Source: Sycobia sp. Sy_11 (taxonomy: Eukaryota; Arthropoda; Insecta; Hymenoptera; Epichrysomallidae). Taken from it: DNA of 64,000 nucleotides. The notes beneath the pieces are model-generated. The model had not been told where the DNA came from and ran no database searches. It saw nothing but the letters and a program-made list of their open reading frames with translations. Both the position numbers and the translations under genes were made by a program. Positions 56,256-64,000 of the stretch are shown here, piece after piece (position 1 is the first letter of the stretch; each line of letters starts with the position of its first letter). The DNA lies in contig JACCIC010000216.1 in the NCBI GenBank assembly GCA_018907035.1, forward strand, positions 310,001 to 374,000. Direction: 5' to 3'.

Positions 56256-56310
<55 letters not shown>
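56256..56310. repeat. (AT)n microsatellite
   Basis: Pure AT run between two Helitron-type 3' termini. Confidence 0.95.
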
Positions 56311-56313
<3 letters not shown>

Positions 56314-56379
56314 CGGCATACCCCGTCTCAGCTTTGCCTAAGACGGGGTATGCTAGTAATACAAAAAGGTGATATTTCA

Positions 56380-57570
56380 TAGCTCATTTTATACAATATA
56401 TATATGGATATTACATATAGTTTTTAAGGGGAAAATTGTACTTTCAAGTTCGGTCGGTAGAAAAATGTCCAAGTGTCTCGAGATGACTTCTAAGGAAAAT
56501 TACATGTTTGAACGATAGAATGTCTCGGGAAGACTGTTGTAGAGAGTTCCGTGTTGGATACGATCGTGTAGAATACGATGTCCAGATGTATAATTTGAAC
56601 TTCGCGTAGATATCATCCCGTCATACCTGGACATCGTCTTCTATCGTTCAAACATGCAATTTCCGTAGAAATCGAAACACCTGGGCTTAGTATTCTACTA
56701 TCCGAACACAAAACTCTTCGTAGAAGTCGTCCTATCATACCTAGGTATCGTTTTCTACCGAATAAACACGATACTCCCCGCAGAAGTCGTTCTGAGACAT
56801 CCGTATATTTTATTGTACCATCAAAACACGAAAATGCAATATTTTCCCGTATTTTCATGTTTTAAATTAAATATCATGAATATTTAGTTAGTGCTAACTG
56901 AAATTAAAGTAAAATAATGGTCTGCGAATAGCACATTTTTGAAGCGGACGCTGGGTATCGCCTTTTTATGCAAAAGTGTCAGTGTACGTGTCATTTCCAA
57001 AGATAATATAACGTGTAAAAGCGAAAACATAATTTGTTTTCAAAAATTATGTTTAGTATGATTTGGCATTTAGCCATTTTATAAGAGAACATGGATGGGG
57101 AAAGAGAGCAAGAGAGCGAGGAAGGGAGGGAAAGCGAGTGCAAGAATTTCCCATATAAGAAACAATAAAATGTACAAACATTAAAAAATATTTACAAGGT
57201 GTGGGTAGTATCAAATTAACCAGAAGAACAAAAAGAATAATATCAACTAAAATCACTAATCCCAAAGCCAGATTTGACCATTCATATGAGCTGGCCTGGT
57301 ATTGATCGTTTAAACTAACTACTTTGAGTTGATATTCGACATAATTTAAGACTCCAGCTACTGACCACTGGCGAAACTGACTGCTAAAACCGTCAACTAC
57401 GCTCTTTATTTATTCAAGAAAATAAAATAATTTTCAATAAAAAAAATTGTCTACGTCCTTCCGAAGGTAATATAGAATATATATTTTGAATTTCAGAGCA
57501 ATCGATTCAGTAGTTTTTTTAATTTAAAATGAACAAACCAAAACACGCTTTGTCTTTATAAATTAAATTT
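56380..57570 (-). mobile_element. Helitron-like element, copy E (inverted)
   Basis: Read on the minus strand from about 57567: 'taatttataaagacaaagcg', 'actactgaa.cgattgctctgaaat', the 'gccagtggtcagtagc' block (about 57365), a TC tract (about 57140), 'atggtcaaatctggctttgg', then 60-bp repeats in both orientations (56440-56830). Its 3' hairpin was not found. It lies tail-to-tail with copy C. Confidence 0.55.
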
Positions 57571-57599
57571 CTAAAGATTTTTGTATTCTATAATTTCGT

Positions 57600-57960
57600 A
57601 CATTCTTCCAAAATTTTAAATAAATACCTGGCTGTGTTTTCTCTGTCCTTTTCATCACTACCTCTCCTATTTAAGTTTACAAAAACGAATAAAGCTATTA
57701 TTATAATTATCTTTTATATAATTCAATTTAACATTGATAAATCCTTTAAGATACCGTATACTACTCTTTTTAAATTCTGCCAAAGTTCATTATTATTTTT
57801 ATTTGTATAGAGACTCAAAATATTTAAAGCAGTAGTTAAATCTTGTCTAGTACATAGCATTACGTAAATCAACCAACCAATGAAATTTAATTATAAGCAG
57901 ATGTTTCTAAAACGAGTTTCTATTTTATCATCCGAATTTAATCTTGCTTAATCTAACTTA
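57600..57960 (-). mobile_element. Copia RNase H fragment (minus strand)
   Basis: The minus strand reads IGWLIYVMLCTRQDLTTALN, then ILSLYTNKNNELWQNLKRV, the copia block 'IGxLMYLMxATRPDL..A..LSR'. No frame beyond this stretch. Confidence 0.7.
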
Positions 57961-58079
57961 CTTGGGAGAGTAAGTGATCAGAACTAGCTGATAGGATTTT
58001 AATCGTAGATATTCAAATTCTTTAAAATAGTTTGTATATAAGCACTTTGATTTAATATTATTTCATTATCATCTCTTTT

Positions 58080-58330
58080 TTCAAATAATTTTTAAAATAT
58101 TTAATATATATGCAGTGTTATATGTTGACTATCTTGTCATTGCTACAAGTAATATTGATATAATAAGTAATTTTAAAAATCACTTGATAAATTTCACATG
58201 ACAGATATGAATAATATTAAACTCTTTATTGGAATTAAGATAAAAAGAGATGATAGTGAAATAACATTAAAGCAAGGTGCTTACATATTAACTATTGTAA
58301 AGAATTTCAATATGTATGATGTATACTAAA
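58080..58330 (+). mobile_element. Copia RT fragment (plus strand)
   Basis: Reads VLYVDYLVIAT (copia YVDD block, second Asp changed to Tyr) and FIGIKIKRDDSEITLKQGAY, followed by ILTIVKNFNM. It faces the opposite way to the copia fragment at 57600-57960. Confidence 0.7.
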
Positions 58331-58333
58331 TGT

Positions 58334-58597
58334 ACCGGCATGAAGTGAGCATCAAGATGCAAATATCTTGATAGAAATCATTTTTTGTGAACGAGCCTTG
58401 AGTTTTTTTGTTTGTTTGCTATGATAACTGTCAAGCATATTTAGTATACACCAAGTCATTGAAGAAACAATATCATATTTTTTCATCATGTTGAAAATGT
58501 TGAACTTTATACCAGAAAGTGACGATTTGCGGAAAATTTGCATTAATTTTTTGTATTCATTTGCAGAATTTAATGGTTTTGAAATAATAATTTTTAT
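58334..58597. other. Intron, unrecognised
   Basis: A 90-codon minus-strand open frame (58352-58624) has no domain I can name. AT-rich. Confidence 0.3.
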
Positions 58598-58783
58598 GTG
58601 AACAATGAAGAACGTGGTAGACAACTACAAAAGTTTAAAGACGCCGAATGGCAAATGATATTGAATGGCGATGACATGTTGAATCAAGAGCAAATGGCAG
58701 AAATGTTAAATGTTGCACAAAAAACAATTTCTAACAATATTTATAGAGTCCTTGGTCTTTCATTGTCGTCATATCGAAAATAG
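58598..58783 (+). mobile_element. Mariner-type helix-turn-helix fragment
   Basis: A 61-codon open piece with WQMILNGDDMLNQEQMAEML and NVAQKTISNNIYRVLG. It resembles the second HTH of mariner transposases (LLDEDxxQTQEELAExLxVxxxTISxRLxxMG). The catalytic part is missing. Confidence 0.55.
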
Positions 58784-58789
58784 GTTATC

Positions 58790-59627
58790 ATTTATCGGTC
58801 GGCAGGGGTATTAACTCGCCGCTCGTAAGTCCATACGCAGACAAACAGCTGACTTTGCTTTGCACAAGTTTGTGACTAAAGTGCATCAAATAGCCGATTT
58901 TCACACGCAATACACGCATGTAAATATGAGTTTCGTGTATGGCGTTAAAAATTAGTATCTATTTAAAATGACAGTAGAAACTAATGCTTCACCTAATGAA
59001 ACAGTTATTACGAAAAAAAAAAAAACAGTTTTATTACGAAAACCGAAACATCATGTTGAAGTTGTGATTTTCAGTTTAGTGTGGTGAAAAATAATTTTTA
59101 CTTGATTAAGTTCAGATTCCCATTAAAGTTAGGTACATTGTAAATACACTATTCAATAGGAAACCACTTATGAACACATGTAAATTCAGTCGAATTTTAA
59201 TTTAAAATAATGAAGAAACTGCAGACTTGTAGCTATAGGTTGATTATAACTTTTTGCTTAAAATAGTGTTCTTTTGAATCTGATGTTAAAAAAATTATTT
59301 TCCAGTGAAAGCTTTTCTCTAATTGAGTTGGAGATAGATAGTAATTTTAAATAAAAAAGTAAGATGCCTGAGAAATGAAATTAGATCGTTAAATTTTAGT
59401 GTACAACTCGTTTTGGAAGCAATCATTGTTACCTAGTTTAAATTGATACAAATCCATTTCTCATATGCCTGAATCTTTCTTTATAATGTTAACTTGTGTT
59501 TGTAAAATTCGAATCTTAAAAACCGGAAAATCTTATTTTCATTTAAGTGATCATATTAGAGATTAAAATCATTAATGTATAAAGATTAGATGAAGTTTCG
59601 ATAAACAATGGAATTTCAAGTTTTCTA
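58790..59627. other. Intron, nothing recognised
   Basis: AT-rich. No transposon ends or coding blocks found. Confidence 0.45.
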
Positions 59628-60509
59628 CACAGTGTGTGCCAAATGTTGTAAGACTATGAGTATAAAATCCGTACTACTTGCCCCATCTTCATAAAACATT
59701 GGCCACTAGTTACTATAACCTTCCTCTACCTCTATACAAAGTTTCAATTTTATTGGATTACATACAGCTGTTCAGTAACAGTTTACTTGGGAGTATCAAA
59801 ATGGTCGCTATGATTGTTTAAGACGAATAAAAATATCGAACAATGTGTTGTAATTAAATTTTGCCTTAAAGTTGGTAAAAGTATAACGAAAACGAAGGAA
59901 ATGTTAAAAGTGGCTTATGATGAATTCGCTATGTCTCCTGCTACTATTTTTCGGTGGTATAACATCTTTGCGGCAGATAGCGAATCGGTTGAAGACGGCG
60001 ACAGGAGTGGGCGTCCATGCGCCACGAAGAGTGACAATAACATCGACAAAGTCACAGCTGCATTAACAAATAACCGTAACTCTAGTTGCAGATTGAGTGA
60101 AGAACCTACTAGAATACCAAAATCTACCGTTTAACATCATATACCAGCACATACTGCGGCAACTAATTTTTGGCTCAATTTTTGGCCAAAAAAAATGGTT
60201 CCTGTACTCAGCCACCCACCATACTCGCTTGATTTGAACCCCCCTGATTACTTTCTATTTCCAAAATTAAAAATGGACTTGAAAGGGAACTGTTTTGCGT
60301 CAATAGCCGAGATACAAGAAGCTGTAACAACGAAATTAAAAAGTATTACAAAAGAAAAGTTTTTAAAAGGTATAGATACTGGAAGATGGTGCCAATTAGT
60401 GTATTACTTCTAATACAGATTATTTTGAATAAAAAGTTTGTTAAAATAATTTTATACATTTACTGCATCTTTTGTGCTCCAAGTCTTAAAACTTTTGGGA
60501 CACACTGTG
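59628..60509 (+). mobile_element. Internally deleted mariner-like element, second lineage
   Basis: TA-flanked, 882 bp, with inverted repeats 'cacagtgtgt(g/c)cca' plus a shared 'aagac' part. The transposase N-terminus is 59814-60134 (AVVIKF-type first HTH, FRWYNIFAADSESVEDGDRSGRP). Then comes a deletion, then the C-terminus from 60195 (PPYSLDLNPPDYFLFPKLK, third catalytic Asp). The first two catalytic Asp blocks are gone. Related more to the copy at 19095 than to the other mariners here. Confidence 0.85.
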
Positions 60510-60654
60510 TATCTTAGAATAGGTGTAACTGTAGATGTGTTTGTATAGTGAAGTTTAAAATTTGAACTTCAACTATACTTCATATACACAATTCCTTACT
60601 ACACACCATCCATAACTCGCTACACATTACACATTATACCTCAAGTACACAACT

Positions 60655-60780
60655 GCGACACAATTGTTGGATGGTGAAAGCGCACATTGGATAATTACTA
60701 AGGCTAAGCAATATTCGCCGTGGTCACTACTTGGCTGTGTGACCGCAAGGGCGCTTATACCTTGTTGTATCGTTTAGGTG
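60655..60780 (+). mobile_element. 5S rRNA-derived repeat (pseudogene or SINE3-type head)
   Basis: The stretch 'ctaagcaatattcgccgtgg' continuing 'tcactacttggctgtgtgac' and 'cgcaaggg' (60703-60751) follows eukaryotic 5S rRNA helix by helix: GTTAAGCAACGTCGGGC, GGTCAGTACTTGGATGGG, TGACCGC. A 5' half with weaker match (from about 60660) and a terminal TTGTTGT (about 60767) agree in length. Divergence is high, so it is not a working 5S gene. The body after it may be a SINE tail. Confidence 0.55.
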
Positions 60781-61386
60781 TTTCTAGCATATAACAATGC
60801 GAGTGGAAGGTGTGAGACTAATAAATTTGTAATCCGAACCTACGAAATATGACATGGATATCGAATTCGAGCAGTTTCAATACATCGACCACTCCTGAGC
60901 GGGTTTTTCTCATTGGCATTTATCCCTCTGAGTTCGGCCATAGTTTTTCTTCACTCCACAGACAGAACAGCGGAGTAGGTGAATTAGATTAAAATTTAGG
61001 TTAAATTAGTTGGTAAGACGAGACTCAGACACCGAAGAAATTTACAAAGTAATGCATATGTAAAAATATTTATAATATATATTTAAAATGTACACATAGA
61101 ATAGATAACATAAAAATATAATCACAACTGTTAATGTAAAATGTCCCAATATTTAAAACTATAATTAAAAATAGAGATTTTAATAGACAACCCTACTTGA
61201 TTTCGACCAACTTTTGTTTTGATATTATTTCTTCCTCAAAAATGTTTTCTAAATGATCCATTTCTAAAACTAAATGAATTCATTTGAATTTTCAACGTTT
61301 AATAGAGATCGTATCTCCATACGAGGCCTAGATCGGTACGAACTAAAAATTGGGTCCGTATATAAGCCTCGAAATTAAAAATTATA
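60781..61386. other. Intron, mostly unrecognised
   Basis: The part 60781-60990 is less AT-rich and could be the body of the 5S-derived repeat ('actaataaatttgtaatccg', 'gcgggtttttctcattgg'). The remainder is AT-rich. Confidence 0.35.
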
Positions 61387-62675
61387 TTAGGAGTGTGAAT
61401 AAGTCTTTCCCGTTTTTTGTAAGAGATGGCGCCACCAATACTGTGCGAGTATTCAATGGTTACATATGTCATAATCAAAGCTTATTCATATGTCAACAAT
61501 TCCATACTAACACATTAGTTAAAATTTTTTCGCATCATAAATTTTTGATATCGTGAAAATGTCGAAATTTGAGCCGAGTCGACGTCATTTGCGGGAAGTT
61601 TCACTTTATTGGTTCAATTTGAAGAAATCTGCTGCCGAGACGCATCGATTGCTTCAGGAGGCTTATGGAGAAGGTTGTGTCGATGATTCAAGTGTTCGCG
61701 GATGGTTTCGACGCTTCAAAAGCGGTGATTTCGACGTGGAAGACAAGGAGCGTTCCGGGCGGCCGCAAATCTTTCAAGATCGAGAATTGGCGACTTTGCT
61801 TGATGAAGATTCTTGTCAAACGCAAGAAGAACTTGCTGAAGCATTGGGAGTTGACCGAACAACCATTTCCAAGCGTTTGAAAGCCATGGGAATGATCCAA
61901 AAGCAAGGAAATTGGGTGCCGTACGAACTGAAGCTGAGAGACGTCGAACGGCGTTTTTTCACTTGCGAACAACTGCTTCAGCGACATAAAAGAAAGGGTT
62001 TTCTGCATCGTATCGTGACTGGCGATGAAAAGTGGATACGTTACGATAATCCGAAGCGAAGAAAATCATGGGGACTACCCGGCCATGCATCATCATCGAC
62101 GGCCAAGCCAAATATTCATGGCACCAAGCTCATGCTCTGTATATGGTGGGACCAGCTAGGTGTGGTTTACTATGAGCTTCTGAAACCGAATGAAAGGATC
62201 ACAGGCGAGGTCTATCGAGGACAATTGATGCGTTTGAGCCGCGCACTGCGAGAAAAACGGCCACAATACTCCGACAGGCACGACAAAGTTATTTTGCAAC
62301 ATGACAATGCTCGCCCACATGTTGCACCGCCGGTGAAAACATACTTAGAAACGCTCAAATGGGAAGTCCTACCCCACCCGCCGTATAGTCCAGACGTTGC
62401 TCCGTCTGATTACCATCTCTTCAGATCGATGACGCATGGCCTGGCTGACCAGCACTTCCATTCCTACGAGGAAGCCAAAAAATGGGTGGATGACTGGAGA
62501 GAGGCCAAACCGGTCGAATTTTTTCGCAACGGGATTCGTATGTTGCCAGAAAGATGGGAAAAAGTTGTAGCTAGCGATGGCCAATACTTTCAATAATTCA
62601 TTTGTAACCATTTTTCACAATAAAGGCTCAAAATTTGAAAAAAAAAAAACGGGAAAGACTTATTCACATACCTGA
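61387..62675 (+). mobile_element. Complete mariner element, mauritiana-like, apparently intact
   Basis: TA-flanked (61385-61386 and 62676-62677), with 28-bp inverted repeats sharing 'gtgaataagtctttcccg', 1289 bp. It contains one uninterrupted transposase gene. All features needed for cut-and-paste transposition are visible. It lies in the ABLIM-like intron on the opposite strand. Confidence 0.95.
61559..62596 (+). CDS. Mariner transposase, full length
   Basis: 345 residues from ATG at 61559; an upstream in-frame GTG at 61553 is not taken as the start because the family begins MSxF. Two helix-turn-helix regions lie in residues 1-110 (KKSAAETHRLLQEAYGE near 23-39; DRTTISKRLKAMG near 99-111). 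Also present: the linker WVPYEL (119-124), TGDEKW with Asp156, HDNARPH with Asp249 and APSDYHLF with Asp284. The last two are 34 residues apart, a DD34D triad at the same numbering as Mos1. It ends WEKVVASDGQYFQ. It binds the element's inverted repeats and cuts and joins DNA. No lesion seen. Confidence 0.95.
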   Translation: MSKFEPSRRHLREVSLYWFNLKKSAAETHRLLQEAYGEGCVDDSSVRGWFRRFKSGDFDVEDKERSGRPQIFQDRELATLLDEDSCQTQEELAEALGVDRTTISKRLKAMGMIQKQGNWVPYELKLRDVERRFFTCEQLLQRHKRKGFLHRIVTGDEKWIRYDNPKRRKSWGLPGHASSSTAKPNIHGTKLMLCIWWDQLGVVYYELLKPNERITGEVYRGQLMRLSRALREKRPQYSDRHDKVILQHDNARPHVAPPVKTYLETLKWEVLPHPPYSPDVAPSDYHLFRSMTHGLADQHFHSYEEAKKWVDDWREAKPVEFFRNGIRMLPERWEKVVASDGQYFQ

Positions 62676-62906
62676 TATGTTCTTGATTTACAAAACTGTT
62701 TTAGACCTTTTCCAATTATTTATGTAATAAAAGTGCTAATACGACCTAGTGTTAAATAATATGAAAATTCATAATGTTAAGAATAATTAGTTCTAATAAT
62801 AATTAAGTGATCGCAAATTCATATCTAATCGAAGCATTCATATGTGAGATTTTATTTATGCTTTACTATATAATACTATACTTTATGCAATATTTTAACT
62901 CCTCAC
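62676..62906. other. Intron of the ABLIM-like gene
   Basis: AT-rich, nothing recognised. On the minus strand it begins with the donor GTGAGG (62906-62901). Confidence 0.6.
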
Positions 62907-63107
62907 CTCTAAATTGCAACGGTCTACATCAGCTGGTAATCTATAATTAGTAATGACAAGCAGATGATAAGGATAGAGCTTGGGTGGTTCTGCTGGCGCT
63001 ACACCCATGTCTGGTAGCGAGCGTCTTACATGGTGACCATTGCCTACGACCACAGAGCCCAGGCCGCCTGTGTACGTCGTCGATGAGGGCAACATCGCAC
63101 CGTCATT
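62907..63107 (-). CDS. ABLIM/Unc-115-like actin-binding protein, penultimate exon
   Basis: Minus-strand exon of 201 bp, phase 0, between the acceptor 'aaaaacatag' and the donor 'gtgagg'. It encodes TTYTGGLGSVVVGNGHHV, PAEPPKLYPYHLLVITNYRL and PADVDRCNLE. The last part is the ABLIM/dematin block before the headpiece (YPYEMLxVTxRxRxxLPxDVDRxxLE), which continues directly into RHLSDAEF of the next exon at 51419. The join across 11.5 kb is supported by that continuity. Tyr-His-Leu-Leu replaces Tyr-Glu-Met-Leu. Earlier LIM-domain exons lie beyond the window. Confidence 0.85.
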
Positions 63108-64000
63108 CTATGTTTTTTGAAGATTACAAAGAAAATATGTAGCAGAATTATATTGTGAATATCATTTATACATATTCTTAAGATTTATATAAACATATTA
63201 CTTATAATTTACGAATATTTATGAATAGATGTGTAATGTTTTTAGTTACAATGCATATACAATATCTACAGGATATTTCAAATATGATTGTTCACAGTAG
63301 CGGATCTGTAAAAAGTAGAGTAAGTCATATATAAATGTTTTGGAAAGTTATAAATAATTTTTGCATTACGTCCCAATTCATCAACCAATGAGCATACTCA
63401 TTCGACTTTCGATCGAAAGGCATGGAAATTAAGAAGACGAGTCGGAACTTGCAGCGTAATTTGAAAAATAATGAGAGGGGTTGTACGCTCACGGCAAATA
63501 CGAGTAGTTGTTTAAAAATATATAAACTTGATATTACTTTATATTTTTCGGTACACTGGGTGAACTCCTCGAGATTATCAAGCCCGAAAATTGGTCGTTT
63601 CCAAGATAAATCCCATTTCTTTTCAAAATGGTTAATTTTTATTCGTTTATAACACAATTTGTCTCTTATCTTTTAATATAAAAGAAAAAAGTACATAGAA
63701 TTATTGCTGTTTCATAACGAACAATTTTCTGTATGGTAAAGTTTTATTATCTTCATTATTTTAACAGAAATAAGCTTTGAAATAGGCGATCAAGTGAGGT
63801 GGAAACCACGTGAGGCTCCGCTATCATTTTTTCGTGATATATGGATTTTACGAAAAAATACAAAAGACAAAGAATCTGTATAATGTAATTATTTGTCAAA
63901 ATAACTGGATTATATAGTAAAGTTTATTTCATTATCTCGAAAATAACCATTGTAAGACAAAAAATGGGCTCGATTTAAAAAATGACCCACTTTTGGGTCT
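63108..64000. other. Intron of the ABLIM-like gene, mostly unrecognised
   Basis: AT-rich. A plus-strand 76-codon frame (63422-63652) has no recognisable domain. Another open segment at about 63772-63881 follows a splice-acceptor-like 'ttttaacag' (see findings). Confidence 0.35.

Larger units (their letters stand above)
54588..56357 (+). mobile_element. Helitron-like element, copy C
   Basis: Left end at 'taatttatgaagacaaagcg', then the 'gccactaggtggcg' block and a short TC tract, then (AT)n 55069-55118, the 60-bp array 55158-56040, and 'gaaatcggttaaattattatctcgggcgaagccgagacgg' terminating in a perfect hairpin and TTAGT (56219-56250). After another (AT)n (56256-56310) comes a second hairpin-CTAGT terminus (CCCCGTCT/AGACGGGG, 56325-56357). 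No coding genes. Confidence 0.6.

Overview
The window looks like AT-rich nuclear DNA of an insect, most probably an ant or another hymenopteran. The reasons are spliced eukaryotic genes with large introns, at least ten Tc1/mariner copies or fragments, Ty3/gypsy and Ty1/copia retrotransposons, Helitron-like elements and long (AT)n, (TG)n and (TC)n tracts. The hymenopteran assignment is inference; I could not search databases.

Two host genes are visible, and they converge. On the + strand are the last five exons of an Rpn1/PSMD2-type 26S proteasome subunit: 5368-5576, 5676-5766, 13674-13961, 47568-47762 and 49352-49558, ending at a TAG. All exons are open and phase-compatible with GT/AG borders, but the protein is unusually divergent for Rpn1. 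One intron is 33.6 kb and filled with nested transposons. On the - strand are the last two exons of an actin-binding LIM protein (ABLIM/Unc-115) gene, 62907-63107 and 51306-51419, which encode the C-terminal villin headpiece. Its 11.5 kb intron is also full of transposons.

Layout: 1-5.3 kb, Helitron-like elements with 60-bp repeat arms, plus mariner; 6.06-6.27 kb, a tRNA-derived SINE with a 13-bp target duplication; 6.8-12.8 kb, a decayed minus-strand gypsy element split by a mariner; 15.6-16.5 kb, a GC-rich probable solo LTR; 16.8-20.2 kb, mariners; 20.2-29.5 kb, gypsy element A with both LTRs; 29.5-32.2 kb, a decayed DNA-virus-like element (Polinton/adintovirus type) with packaging-ATPase-like and phospholipase-A2-like reading frames; 32.9-34.5 kb, another Helitron-like copy broken by gypsy element B (34.5-41.9 kb); 42.9-46.5 kb, a copia element split by a mariner; 46.6-47.2 kb, a 606-bp inverted-repeat element; 49.6-51.3 kb, the intergenic space; 52-62.7 kb, mariners, Helitron-like copies, inverted copia pieces, a 5S rRNA-derived repeat and one fully intact mariner (61387-62675).

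Most noteworthy: (1) gypsy A LTRs carry an array of long hairpins, each with a different perfect or near-perfect outer stem but the same apical core; (2) gypsy A has a second retropepsin-like reading frame downstream of integrase, followed by a GC-rich proline-rich ORF; (3) gypsy B has a downstream zinc-knuckle ORF just behind a strong splice acceptor; (4) the Helitron-like family carries palindromic arms made of an exact 60-bp repeat; (5) the Rpn1 gene appears to be a fast-evolving paralogue; (6) one mariner keeps an intact 345-aa transposase with its complete catalytic triad.
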